From positions 1 to 44,581 of the forward strand of contig DATMAN010000098.1 of the NCBI GenBank assembly GCA_035560005.1: a DNA stretch of 44,581 nt. Reading direction: 5' to 3'. Shown piece after piece: positions 1 to 7,837 of the stretch. The notes under the pieces were generated by a model. The model was given only the letters and a program-made list of their open reading frames with translations. It was not told where the DNA came from and ran no database searches. The position numbers and the translations under genes were made by a program. Source of the DNA: Burkholderiales bacterium (GTDB lineage Bacteria > Pseudomonadota > Gammaproteobacteria > Burkholderiales > Eutrophovitaceae). The stretch's first letter is position 1, and each line of letters begins with the position of its first letter.

Positions 1-141
1 CCGGAGGCCGGTGATGCGATCGCCCGCTGGGACTGCGGCCCGCAAGCCGGCCAGACCCCGGACATCTCCAAGTACCTGCCTGGTTCTTGCCGGCAAGGCG
101 GACTTACAGCGACCGGTACGTTCGCCGAAAGCCCGAGCTGA
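1..141 (+). CDS. type IV pilin, C-terminal fragment
   Basis: The frame is open from the window edge and ends at TGA 139-141, giving 46 residues; the N-terminus lies outside the window. The visible part contains a Trp-Asp-Cys, then about twenty residues later Lys-Tyr-Leu-Pro-Gly-Ser-Cys-Arg. A W-x-C followed by a YLP..CR tail is the disulfide-bonded loop at the C-terminus of type IVa major pilins (PilA/PilE). About 14 residues follow the second Cys, which is somewhat longer than usual. A strong intrinsic terminator follows 54 bases later, so this is the end of a transcription unit. The next gene is a PglL/O-antigen-ligase-like enzyme, a common neighbour of glycosylated pilins. Pilin identity rests on this short tail only. 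Confidence 0.68.
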   Translation, partial: PEAGDAIARWDCGPQAGQTPDISKYLPGSCRQGGLTATGTFAESPS

Positions 142-194
142 TGGGCGCATAAGGACAACGGGATCGGAGCAGCGTTCGGCTCCGGTCGGTCAGC

Positions 195-226
195 AGGAGG
201 GTGCCCGATGGCACCCTCCTTTTTTT
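195..226 (+). terminator. Rho-independent terminator after the pilin gene
   Basis: A perfect 11-bp stem (195-205 with 210-220) and a four-base CGAT loop are followed by a run of T ending at 226. This is a strong intrinsic terminator for the plus-strand pilin gene. It also argues against starting the next gene at GTG 201, inside the hairpin. Confidence 0.92.
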
Positions 227-242
227 GGTGGATACCCAGCAC

Positions 243-1724
243 ATGGACATACTCGGCCGGTCACTCGACCTTCCTCCCGTGCTCAAATGGGGCGCTGAGG
301 GTGCCGCCTTGGTGATTCCCTGCTTGTACATCGGGCTGCTGCTCGGCTTGTATCTGTTCGTCTCACCTGCCTGGGCCCCGGCAATGGCGCCTCGGATGTA
401 TGACAACGCACGCCTGCTGCAGCTCTTCGTGCTCGTCGGTGCATCGGCTGCCCTGATCCTGGCCGCGGCTCGTTCAGCGATCGCTTCGTCCTGGATTGCA
501 CTCGCCAGACCCGTTCAGACTCTGATCGCCGTGTTCCTTGGCGGAGCTGCCCTGAGCGCGGTGCTGTCCCCCGTGTCCCAGCTCGGAGCGCTGCACGTCG
601 CGTTGACCGGACTGTTGCTGGCGTCGTTCTTCCTGGTCTGCATGGCGGTGCGCGCCTTCCCGGCCATCGAAGCCCTGCTGTGCACCTCGCTCTTGGCGGG
701 CGCGGCGCTCGTGCTCCTCGAATTCTGGACAACCTTCGCCCTGCATGCTTTCGAGGGACGGGCATTTTCCTGGGTGAGCCCGTTCCTCGACTTTGCGAAC
801 GTCCGCTTCTTCAGCCAGTACCAGGCCTATGCGCTCCTGATCATTCCGCTCGCCGCGACCGTGCTGCCTTTGCGCCGCGGCGCGCGGCTGGCCGTCTACC
901 TGATTGCTGCCGGCTTCTGGAGCCTGCAGTTCATGGTGGGCACGCGCGCGGTCTGGGTCGGCTTCGGCGCCGCAACGTGTGTGGTTCCGCTGTTGCTGCG
1001 CCAGGGTCGTCTGCCATGGCTGCGCGCCAATCTGCTGCCGGTGCTGAGCGGTGGACTGATCTACGCGCTTTTCGCGACGCTGGTTCTCTCCCAGCCCAGT
1101 GCGACGCCCATTCCGGCGAAGAATTCCCTGCTGGAGCGCAGCGGGGAAAGCAGCGAAGAAAGGAAGCTGCTCGCCCGCCGTGCGATCCAGTTGATCGGGG
1201 ATCACCCGGTGATGGGCGTTGGCCCGGGACAATTCGGCTTCCACTATTCCGACACCCCCGCAGCGCACCCTCATAACACCCCGCTGCAGTTGCTCGCGGA
1301 GTACGGGCTCGTCGCCGGCGGCGCTGGACTCGGCCTGGGCGTGGCACTGGTCGTCTTCGCCCTGCGCCGCGTCAGGCAAGGCTCGGCGCACAAGCTCGAT
1401 ACCACGACCGCAACGCTGAGTGCCGCATTGGTCATGGGACTCACCGACTCGCTTTTCAGCGGAAATCTGACAATGCCGCACAGCCAGGTTCTTCTGGTCG
1501 TGCTGGCCGGCTGGCTCGTCGGGCGATCGCAGCGAATGCGCTCGGTGGAACCTGCGGTGCCGAGCCGGGCGCTTACGACAACCCTCGCGGGAGTGGCGTT
1601 GCTCTGTGCAGCCGTTACCGCCATCCTTGCCTTGGAGTATCTGCACGTCATACGCGACATGCCCTATCCCCCGCAGTTGCGGGCACCGAACTTCTGGCAA
1701 TACGGCCGGTTCGATGCCTGGTAG
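243..1724 (+). CDS. O-antigen ligase / PglL-like O-oligosaccharyltransferase
   Basis: A 493-residue polytopic inner-membrane protein with at least ten hydrophobic segments. In the C-terminal half it has a large periplasmic loop with GVGPGQFG (about 325-332) and an HPHNTPLQLLAEYG block (about 342-355), the signature of Wzy_C O-antigen ligases and PglL-type protein O-glycosyltransferases, in which the loop His is catalytic. Such enzymes transfer an undecaprenyl-linked glycan to lipid A core or to a periplasmic protein. The position just behind a type IV pilin gene favours a pilin glycosylase (TfpO/PglL type); that is inference from context. ATG 243 is chosen because the in-frame GTG at 201 lies inside the terminator stem. 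It could instead be a WaaL-type ligase or a Wzy polymerase. Confidence 0.78.
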   Translation: MDILGRSLDLPPVLKWGAEGAALVIPCLYIGLLLGLYLFVSPAWAPAMAPRMYDNARLLQLFVLVGASAALILAAARSAIASSWIALARPVQTLIAVFLGGAALSAVLSPVSQLGALHVALTGLLLASFFLVCMAVRAFPAIEALLCTSLLAGAALVLLEFWTTFALHAFEGRAFSWVSPFLDFANVRFFSQYQAYALLIIPLAATVLPLRRGARLAVYLIAAGFWSLQFMVGTRAVWVGFGAATCVVPLLLRQGRLPWLRANLLPVLSGGLIYALFATLVLSQPSATPIPAKNSLLERSGESSEERKLLARRAIQLIGDHPVMGVGPGQFGFHYSDTPAAHPHNTPLQLLAEYGLVAGGAGLGLGVALVVFALRRVRQGSAHKLDTTTATLSAALVMGLTDSLFSGNLTMPHSQVLLVVLAGWLVGRSQRMRSVEPAVPSRALTTTLAGVALLCAAVTAILALEYLHVIRDMPYPPQLRAPNFWQYGRFDAW

Positions 1725-1775
1725 CGCTGCGCACACCCGTGGCGCGGAAGGCGTGTTCCGTGTGGTCGACCGACG

Positions 1776-2606
1776 CTACTTGCGGTACACGGAGGCCTTG
1801 AGCGGCAGTCCGTTGCTCAAGTACGAATGGAAGTATTCGAGATTGTTCAGCTCCTCGCTGCCGGCGGGGAAGGGGACGGCGCGCACGGCCTCCATGCAGC
1901 GCTGATACCGCATGTGCAGCGTGAACAGATGCTCGCCGCCGCGAAACACCGGGAAATGCACGGCCTGGCCGATCACCGGGGAGATCAGCTCGTCGCGGAA
2001 ATAGCGGCCGGCGTGGGTTACGTGGCAGGACGCGCAGGCCACGTTCATCTGACCGATCCTGCGGTAGTAGAGAGCCTTCCCGGCCTCGTATTTTTCTCTC
2101 GCTGCCTTCCCCTCGACCCGAATGTCCATGGGCATTCCGTCGGACAAGGTGCGTGCGTAGGCGGTGAGCACCCCCATCGTGTTGCGGTCGCCGTAGTCGA
2201 ACTGCGACTCACCGTTGTCTCGCAGGCAGAAATTGAGCGCCATTTCGAAGGTCACGACCTTGCCGAGGCGCGGGTCGAAGTAGGGATACTTGCCGGCGAC
2301 GGCGCGGCCGCCGTTCGGGAAGCAATCCGCGAAACTCTTCCCGTTCTTGAACCGCGCCTCCCAGATCCTGCGGCCGCGGTCGATGTCGGGTTGAAACGGA
2401 GGAAACTCCATGATGCTGTCGTACTGCGCCTTGGCGTCCGCGCTCAGCATCAACGCGCCATGGACGTACTGTTCCAGCGGGATGTCCGGGAAGCGTTCTC
2501 TGAAGTAGGCGAGCAGCGCCTGACGGTCTGACTCTGCCGAAGCGCAGGCGCCGCCGGCTGCCAGCAAGGACACGAGGAACGCAAGCGCTGCCAGGACGTG
2601 CCGCAT
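1776..2606 (-). CDS. soxA: SoxA, monoheme sulfur-oxidation cytochrome c
   Basis: SoxA (276 aa) with SoxX forms the periplasmic SoxAX cytochrome that oxidatively couples thiosulfate to the SoxY carrier cysteine. An N-terminal signal peptide ends near residue 22. One haem-binding CASCH lies at 191-195. Cys237, in an RYQRCMEAVR context, matches the conserved cysteine (persulfide) ligand of the active-site haem. The first haem site of dihaem SoxA is absent: at that place there is only Cys95 (FADC-FPNGG), and a second lone Cys127 follows, as in monohaem SoxA where the two form a disulfide. ATG 2606 is chosen because it opens the signal peptide; the frame continues upstream into soxZ without function. 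It starts 5 bases after the soxZ stop, so it is last in a soxXYZA operon. Confidence 0.95.
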   Translation of the reverse strand: MRHVLAALAFLVSLLAAGGACASAESDRQALLAYFRERFPDIPLEQYVHGALMLSADAKAQYDSIMEFPPFQPDIDRGRRIWEARFKNGKSFADCFPNGGRAVAGKYPYFDPRLGKVVTFEMALNFCLRDNGESQFDYGDRNTMGVLTAYARTLSDGMPMDIRVEGKAAREKYEAGKALYYRRIGQMNVACASCHVTHAGRYFRDELISPVIGQAVHFPVFRGGEHLFTLHMRYQRCMEAVRAVPFPAGSEELNNLEYFHSYLSNGLPLKASVYRK

Positions 2607-2611
2607 CGGGG

Positions 2612-2926
2612 TTAACGGACTTCGGTCTCGATCGTTGCCGTTTCCCCCCGGTCGTCTTCCCAGGAAAGTGCGATCCGGTCGCCGGCCTTGGCTCCGCGCA
2701 CCCTGAAATTCAGAAAGGGATTGCGCGACACGGCCTGGCTCCATTGCGCCTGCAACACGGGCTTGCCGTTGTGGGTGGCGACGATGGTCTTGATGAAGTG
2801 CGCCGGCACGGTCTGCCCGGTCACGGGATCCTTGCGCAGTCCGGTCTCCATCGGGTGGAAGATGAGCACCTTCACGTCGGCGATTTCGCCCTGCAGGGTT
2901 ACCCGGATGCGCATCGGTTCGGCCAT
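2612..2926 (-). CDS. soxZ: SoxZ, sulfur-carrier complex subunit
   Basis: A protein of 104 residues with no signal peptide, the usual SoxZ size. SoxZ is an immunoglobulin-like partner of SoxY and is carried to the periplasm with it. Typical parts are the MRIRV start, the HPMETGLRKD segment (about 24-33), the GKPVLQAQW block and the FRVRGAKAGDRI...W C-terminal strand. ATG 2926 lies 17 bases behind soxY. An upstream extension of the frame overlaps soxY and is ignored. It sits in the order soxX-soxY-soxZ-soxA. Confidence 0.95.
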   Translation of the reverse strand: MAEPMRIRVTLQGEIADVKVLIFHPMETGLRKDPVTGQTVPAHFIKTIVATHNGKPVLQAQWSQAVSRNPFLNFRVRGAKAGDRIALSWEDDRGETATIETEVR

Positions 2927-2943
2927 GTCGCTCTCCCGCGATC

Positions 2944-3411
2944 TCAGGACACGCCGCAGCCGCCGATGGTCACCTTGACGTCTCGCGCGGCGCTGAAATA
3001 CTTTCCATCGGCATTTACCAGCACCGTCACCCTGGCCGACTCGCTCATCTTGATCCGGGTTGCGATGAAAGGCTCGGCGCCCTCCAGGAACTCGAAGCTC
3101 GCTGCGAGCGGGAACTGATTCTTCTCGACCAGCACGTGAATCGACCGCGTGCCGGGAACTCGACTTCTGACTTCGATCGGAACGATCGCCCCGTTCTCGG
3201 CGATTTCGGGCGCCTTGAAATCGATCTGATCGGATTCTGGTGCCGTTGTGGCGCCCAGCCGCTCGAGCGCGTCCGCAAGCACTCTGGCTTCGAACGCGGC
3301 TTTGTTCCACTGAGCTGCCAGTACCCGCCATGGAGCGGCCACAACCGTCGAGAGCAGCAACAAGGTGCGCAAGGCAACGCGGCGGGAAACGGACAACGGG
3401 ACAACGCTCAT
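2944..3411 (-). CDS. soxY: SoxY, thiosulfate-oxidation carrier protein
   Basis: SoxY (155 aa) carries sulfur intermediates on a cysteine in a flexible C-terminal arm. The N-terminus has a twin-arginine-like signal (SRRVALRTLLLLS), consistent with Tat export of the folded SoxYZ pair. The C-terminus reads GGCGVS, with the carrier Cys at 152. The usual ending is GGCGG, so this arm has Val-Ser instead of a final Gly. The start ATG (3409-3411) overlaps the soxX stop as ATGA, showing translational coupling. Confidence 0.94.
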   Translation of the reverse strand: MSVVPLSVSRRVALRTLLLLSTVVAAPWRVLAAQWNKAAFEARVLADALERLGATTAPESDQIDFKAPEIAENGAIVPIEVRSRVPGTRSIHVLVEKNQFPLAASFEFLEGAEPFIATRIKMSESARVTVLVNADGKYFSAARDVKVTIGGCGVS

Positions 3412-3782
3412 AGCGTGTACAGGTAGTCGATCACCAGCTCGATCTCCTCTTCGGTCAGGATGCGGTGCTTGCCGAACGGAGGCATTACGGTATTCGGATT
3501 GCGTTCCATCGGATCCCAGATCTGGCGGCGCAGCGCCTCACGGTCCGGAAAACGCTCTCGCATCATGACGAGGGGCGGGGCGATATTGGCCAGAGTTACC
3601 GCGCTCTTGTCCCGGGGTGCCATATGGCAGGCGAGACAGTTGCCTTTGTTGAAGTCGTGCGCGAGCTGGCGCCCCTGCTCGATGCGTTCCTGGAGCGAGG
3701 CGCCTGCGTACGTGGGTGCGGCCGTTCCCGAGAGCAGACACGCGATAAGAACACCCCGCAGTGATCTACGAAAGCCGTTCAC
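3408..3782 (-). CDS. soxX: SoxX, monoheme cytochrome c of SoxAX
   Basis: SoxX (124 aa) is the small c-type cytochrome subunit that accepts electrons from SoxA. It has a Sec signal peptide ending near residue 26, a haem motif CLACH at 49-53 and a likely axial Met100 in an NTVMPPFG segment, followed by the EEEIELVIDYLYTL C-terminal helix typical of SoxX. The best start is GTG 3780-3782, which opens the signal peptide. The frame stays open far upstream, but that would run through moaC. It is first of soxXYZA and 35 bases downstream of moaC on the same strand. Confidence 0.92.
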   Translation of the reverse strand: MNGFRRSLRGVLIACLLSGTAAPTYAGASLQERIEQGRQLAHDFNKGNCLACHMAPRDKSAVTLANIAPPLVMMRERFPDREALRRQIWDPMERNPNTVMPPFGKHRILTEEEIELVIDYLYTL

Positions 3783-3817
3783 GCCGGTCAGACAATCCCG
3801 GTACGGCCCTGGTTTCG

Positions 3818-4306
3818 TCAGGCACCCCGATCCGCGGCTTGCCAAAGCCCGGACTTGCCCCCGCGCTTTTCCAGCAGACGAATTCCTTCGATGCGCATTC
3901 CACGGTCCACGGCTTTGCACATGTCGTAGATCGTCAACAGGCCTGCGCTCACCGCGGTGAGCGCTTCCATTTCGACGCCGGTTCTCCCCATCGTTTCGGC
4001 TGTGGCAGTGCAACGCACCGCGTTCGCCGCTCGATCGATCTCGAACTCCACTGCGATGTGGGTGAGCGAGACCGGATGACACAGCGGAATGAGTTCCCAG
4101 GCGCGCTTCGATGCCTGGATGGCCGCCACCCGTGCGACTCCGAGCACGTCGCCCTTGGCCGCGGTGCCTTGCGCGATCTGGTCGAGCGTGGCGGGCAGCA
4201 TGACGATACGCCCCGAAGCGATCGCGACGCGGTGCGTCTGCGGCTTTGCACCCACGTCGACCATGTGAGCTCGACCTTCCGTATCGAAATGAGTCAGCTT
4301 TGACAC
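3818..4306 (-). CDS. moaC: cyclic pyranopterin monophosphate synthase MoaC
   Basis: MoaC (162 aa) acts with MoaA in the first step of molybdenum cofactor synthesis, making cyclic pyranopterin monophosphate from GTP. The sequence has the family hallmarks: THxD near the N-terminus, [18 protein letters not shown], the LCHPVSLTH block, [23 protein letters not shown], and a lysine-rich tail ending KSG. The start is GTG (4304-4306) behind a GGAAGGA ribosome-binding site. It is upstream of soxX on the same strand. Many Sox systems use the molybdoenzyme SoxCD, so the placement may be meaningful, but soxCD is not visible here. Confidence 0.96.
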   Translation of the reverse strand: MSKLTHFDTEGRAHMVDVGAKPQTHRVAIASGRIVMLPATLDQIAQGTAAKGDVLGVARVAAIQASKRAWELIPLCHPVSLTHIAVEFEIDRAANAVRCTATAETMGRTGVEMEALTAVSAGLLTIYDMCKAVDRGMRIEGIRLLEKRGGKSGLWQAADRGA

Positions 4307-4376
4307 ACCTGCAATCCTTCCCAGTCGGCGTTGCGGCGCAGAGGAACCAGGCGCTGCGGGTCGCTATCATAGCACC

Positions 4377-5804
4377 ATGAACTTTCGTCACTTTCTCGTT
4401 TGCGCCGCATTCTCGGCGGGAGCGGCTGCGGCGAACGAGCTGCCCGATCTGGGCGATGCTTCGCAAAGCACGCTCTCGGCGGCCCAGGAGCGTGCGCTCG
4501 GCGAGAGCATCATGCGCCAGATCCGGTCCAGCCCGGCTTATCTGGATGACGCGGAGGTGGCAGATTATCTGAACGGTATCGGCCAGTCGCTGGTCGCCAA
4601 CAGCCCGGACCCCGGCGGGCACTTCGAGTTCTTCGCCGTCGCGGACGGCAGCATCAACGCCTTCGCCTTGCCGGGCGGGTTCATCGGGGTTCACACCGGG
4701 CTGGTACTAGGCGCCCAGAGCGAATCCGAGCTGGCCTCGGTGCTCGGCCACGAAATCGCGCACGTGACACAGAAGCACATCGCGCGCATGCTGGCGGCGC
4801 AACAGCGCAGCGGTCTGGCCTCCATGGCGGCGCTCGCCGTGGCCATTCTGGCCGCCCGTTCCAATGCCCAGTTGTCGCAAGCGGCCATTGCCACCGCGCA
4901 GGCGGCCGCCATTCAGACGCAGCTCAACTACAGCCGCGACCACGAGCGCGAGGCCGATCGCATCGGACTGCAGATCGTGCAGGCCTCGGGCTTCGACGCC
5001 CATGCGATGCCGCGGTTTCTCGAGCGCCTGCAGCGTTCGTCGCGCCTGTACGAAGGCGGCGCGCCCTCCTATCTGCGCACGCACCCGCTCACTTTCGAGC
5101 GCATCGCCGACGTGCAGAATCGCACGCAGGCGATTCCTTTCCGGCAGGTGCCGGACGGCCTCGAGTTTCATCTGATCCGCGCCAGACTGACGGTGCTGCA
5201 GTCCAACCCGCGTGAAGCGGCCGAGAGCTTCCGTGCACAGTTGCGCGAGCGCAAGTTCGCCAACGAAGCCGCCGCTCGCTACGGTCTGGTCTTTGCCCTG
5301 CTGCAAGCGGGCAACGGTGCAACAGCCACGGCCGAGCTGCAGCGCCTCGAAGCACTGGCGGGGACCGATGCCCTGATCATGGGACTCATCGCCCAGGCGC
5401 ACATCAAGCGCGGCGCTGCGGACCAGGGGCTGGAGACCTACCGTCGAGCGCTGGTGGCGGGTCCCGCGCGGCGCGCGCTGGCGTACGGATACGGGGCGGC
5501 GCTGATCGAGCTGGGCAGAGCGCAGCAGGCCGTGGATTTCCTGGCGCGGCAGGTCGAGAAAAATCCGGCCGACCCGCAGCTCTACGAACTGCAGGCGCGT
5601 GCCTATGCGCAACTCGGGAAGAAGCTCCTGCGCCATCGCGCACAGGCCGAAGCCTATGCCTTGCGCGGCAACCTGGCCGCCGCGATCGAACAGTTGCATA
5701 TCGCGCGCTCGGCCGGCGATGGAGATTTCTATCAGCAGTCGAGCGTCGAAGCGCGCCTCAAGGAACTCAAGGAGCTGGACGCCGAAGCTCGGCGTCGCGA
5801 CTAG
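4377..5804 (+). CDS. bepA: periplasmic M48 metalloprotease with TPR repeats (BepA/YfgC-like)
   Basis: A 475-residue secreted zinc protease and chaperone for outer-membrane assembly (BAM/LptD quality control). The signal peptide covers residues 1-19. The M48 domain has the zinc motif HEIAH at 125-129 in LGHEIAHVTQKH, with the third ligand in the later SRDHEREADRIG helix. The region from about residue 250 on is alpha-helical, with tetratricopeptide repeats (an alternating Ala-rich pattern such as AALIELGRAQQAVDFLARQ). Length and domain order match E. coli BepA (487 aa). It is divergent from moaC, with 70 bases between the start codons; a possible -10 (TATCAT 4365-4370) is very close to the ATG. 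Confidence 0.93.
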   Translation: MNFRHFLVCAAFSAGAAAANELPDLGDASQSTLSAAQERALGESIMRQIRSSPAYLDDAEVADYLNGIGQSLVANSPDPGGHFEFFAVADGSINAFALPGGFIGVHTGLVLGAQSESELASVLGHEIAHVTQKHIARMLAAQQRSGLASMAALAVAILAARSNAQLSQAAIATAQAAAIQTQLNYSRDHEREADRIGLQIVQASGFDAHAMPRFLERLQRSSRLYEGGAPSYLRTHPLTFERIADVQNRTQAIPFRQVPDGLEFHLIRARLTVLQSNPREAAESFRAQLRERKFANEAAARYGLVFALLQAGNGATATAELQRLEALAGTDALIMGLIAQAHIKRGAADQGLETYRRALVAGPARRALAYGYGAALIELGRAQQAVDFLARQVEKNPADPQLYELQARAYAQLGKKLLRHRAQAEAYALRGNLAAAIEQLHIARSAGDGDFYQQSSVEARLKELKELDAEARRRD

Positions 5805-5825
5805 CCGCCCCTCTAGTTCTCAATT

Positions 5826-5858
5826 CACTGAAAAACCTCGCTTCAGTGCATTGTTTTT
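5826..5858 (+). terminator. probable terminator after bepA
   Basis: Inverted repeat CACTGAA (5826-5832) and TTCAGTG (5842-5848) with a nine-base loop, followed five bases later by TTTTT (5854-5858). The stem is only 7 bp, so it is a moderate candidate. It separates bepA from the kinase gene. Confidence 0.55.
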
Positions 5859-5906
5859 CCTATCATAGGCCGAGATCCCCCAGGTACCAGGGCCCATGCC
5901 GTGCCC

Positions 5907-7202
5907 ATGACCAAGATCGGCAAATACGACATCGTTCGCGAACTCGGCAAGGGCGCGACCAGCGCGGTCTATCTGGCCAGGGATCCGTTTGCCAACCGCG
6001 AGGTGGCGATCAAGCTCGTGCGCCCGGAAATCCTGCGCGACCAGCAACAGGGCCGCAAATACCAGAAGCTGTTTCTGACCGAAGCCTCCCTGGCCGGGAA
6101 GCTGTCCCATCCCCACATCGCCGCGATCTACGACGCGGTCGCCGACGAGGAAGGCAGCTATCTGGTGATGGAATATGTCGCTGGAGGAACCCTCGAGCCC
6201 TGCATCAAGCCGGAATCGTTGCTCGAGATCAAGCGGGTCATCGAGATCGCCTTCAAGTGCTGCAAGGCCCTGGACTATGCCCACCAGCACGGCATCATCC
6301 ATCGGGACATCAAGCCGGCGAACATCCTGCTCACCGGCGATTCCGACATCAAGATCACCGACTTCGGCGCGGCCCTCACGATCACCGCCGACACCACGCA
6401 GATTTCGGGCATCGGCTCGCCCGCCTACATGTCTCCCGAACAGTTGAAGGAAGAGCCGCTCGATCATCGTTCCGACATGTTTTCGCTCGGTGTGGTGATG
6501 TATCAGCTGTTGACCGGGCATCTGCCTTTCAAGGGCAGCACCGGGTACAGCATCGTCAACCAGATCATCAACGTCGATCCACCGCCGCCCAGCACACACC
6601 GCGCCGGCCTGCCGGCGGCGGTCGATGCCATCGTTCGGCGTGCGCTGCAGAAGGATCGCGCACGGCGCTACGCCACATGGGACGATTTCGCTCAGGCGCT
6701 GGCCGGCGTGTTCGAGGATCTGCAGCGACCGGAAGATCCGATCCCGGAGGCGGAGAAGTTCAGCGTGCTGCGCCGCCTGTCTTTTTTTCAGGCGTTCTCG
6801 GACGTGGACCTGTGGCAGGTACTGCGCATCGCCGACTGGGTGCGCTTTGCGAACGGCAGCCTTGTCATCAGGGAAGGCGATGCGGGCTCTTCGTTCTTCG
6901 TGCTCGCGGCCGGCGAAGTGCGCGTAACCAAACAGGGCAAGCTGCTCAACATCCTGAAGGCGGGCGAGTGCTTCGGCGAAATGGCCTATCTCGGCCGACG
7001 CGAGCAGCACCGCACGGCCAGCGTGATCGCAGTGCAGGACGTCACGGCGATCGAGATTCGCGCCGAGGCACTGGCCCAGGCGACCGAAAGCTGCCGGCAC
7101 GCCTTCAACGCGGCTTTTCTGGATCTGCTGGTTTCGCGCCTCGAAGCAGCCAATACCCGGCTGTCGCAACTTCTCCTCGACAGGAGGATCAGTATCTTCT
7201 GA
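5907..7202 (+). CDS. Ser/Thr protein kinase with C-terminal cyclic-nucleotide-binding domain (copy 1)
   Basis: A soluble protein of 431 residues. Residues 7-270 form a Hanks-type kinase: glycine loop GKGATSAVYLA (15-25), VAIK with Lys36, HRDIKPANILL from 132, DFG at 152-154, GSPAYMSPEQ as the P+1/APE segment, and DMFSLGVVMYQLLTG. All catalytic residues are present. Residues about 285-400 form a cNMP-binding beta-barrel with a phosphate-binding cassette (FGE at 356-358, HRTASV near 368-373). No membrane segment or PASTA repeat is present, unlike most bacterial PknB kinases. The likely role is phosphorylation controlled by a cyclic nucleotide or another ligand. A GTG at 5901 is an alternative start two codons earlier. 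It leads a tight cluster with rhodanese, tusA and coq7, and a paralogue lies at 19473-20762. Confidence 0.92.
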   Translation: MTKIGKYDIVRELGKGATSAVYLARDPFANREVAIKLVRPEILRDQQQGRKYQKLFLTEASLAGKLSHPHIAAIYDAVADEEGSYLVMEYVAGGTLEPCIKPESLLEIKRVIEIAFKCCKALDYAHQHGIIHRDIKPANILLTGDSDIKITDFGAALTITADTTQISGIGSPAYMSPEQLKEEPLDHRSDMFSLGVVMYQLLTGHLPFKGSTGYSIVNQIINVDPPPPSTHRAGLPAAVDAIVRRALQKDRARRYATWDDFAQALAGVFEDLQRPEDPIPEAEKFSVLRRLSFFQAFSDVDLWQVLRIADWVRFANGSLVIREGDAGSSFFVLAAGEVRVTKQGKLLNILKAGECFGEMAYLGRREQHRTASVIAVQDVTAIEIRAEALAQATESCRHAFNAAFLDLLVSRLEAANTRLSQLLLDRRISIF

Positions 7203-7247
7203 GCGGTCTGGTATATGATCCGCCGCAGCGTGGCGGCCTCTGGAACC

Positions 7248-7577
7248 ATGAGCGCAGTGGAAAACATCGACATCAGTGCTCTTGACGCGCTCCGGCGTGA
7301 AGGGCAGATCGAACTGGTGGACGTGCGCACCGACCAGGAGGTCTCGCGGGGAATCATCGCTGGCGCGCGTCACATCCCGTTGCACGTGCTGCCGGCGCGC
7401 TATGAGGAAATCCCCCGCGATCGCCCGGTGGTCTTCTACTGCCAGTCCGGCGCCCGGTCGCTGCAGGCCGGGTCCTTTCTGGCCGCCAAGGGGTGGCGCC
7501 GTGTCTATAACCTTTCGGGCGGGCTCCTGGCCTGGCTGCGCAGCGGACTGCCGGTCACTCAGCCGGAGCAATCCTGA
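7248..7577 (+). CDS. single-domain rhodanese-like sulfurtransferase
   Basis: A protein of 109 residues forming one rhodanese domain without signal peptide. It has the LVDVRTDQEVSRG start of the fold, the GARHIPL loop and the active-site loop YCQSGARS with the sulfur-accepting Cys. It should carry a persulfide between donor and acceptor in the cytoplasm. ATG 7248 is preferred over the upstream start at 7215 because the extra residues do not belong to the fold. The gene follows the kinase by 45 bases and precedes tusA by 14 bases. Rhodanese-TusA pairs are a known sulfur-relay theme in sulfur oxidisers. Confidence 0.9.
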   Translation: MSAVENIDISALDALRREGQIELVDVRTDQEVSRGIIAGARHIPLHVLPARYEEIPRDRPVVFYCQSGARSLQAGSFLAAKGWRRVYNLSGGLLAWLRSGLPVTQPEQS

Positions 7578-7591
7578 CGTTCTCCCGCGCC

Positions 7592-7834
7592 ATGCACAGC
7601 GATCAAGTCGTCGCCGACCGGGAACTGGACACCCGGGGCTTGAACTGCCCGCTGCCGATCCTGCGCACCAAGAAGGCGCTCAACGACATGGCTGCCGGGC
7701 AAATCCTCAAGGTCCTTGCCACGGATCCCGGTTCGGTGCGTGATTTCCAGGCGTTCTGCAAGCAGACCGGTCACGCCCTGCTGGAGTCCAGCGAGAACAA
7801 CGGCGAATTCCTGTTCCTGCTCAGAAAGAAGTAG
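7592..7834 (+). CDS. tusA: TusA-family sulfur carrier protein
   Basis: A small cytoplasmic sulfur carrier of 80 residues. The CPLPILRTKKAL motif near residue 19 carries the catalytic persulfide Cys, and the fold continues with GQILKVLATDPGSVRDFQAF. TusA proteins pass sulfur to tRNA thiolation or, in sulfur oxidisers, to sulfur-oxidation enzymes such as the Hdr-like system or Dsr. The upstream rhodanese is a probable partner. Which pathway is used cannot be told from the window. Confidence 0.95.
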   Translation: MHSDQVVADRELDTRGLNCPLPILRTKKALNDMAAGQILKVLATDPGSVRDFQAFCKQTGHALLESSENNGEFLFLLRKK

Positions 7835-7837
7835 CGC

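Noticed and set aside
201..242. GTG 201 as start of the O-antigen-ligase-like gene
   Set aside because: It lies inside the pilin terminator hairpin; ATG 243 begins a normal N-terminus.
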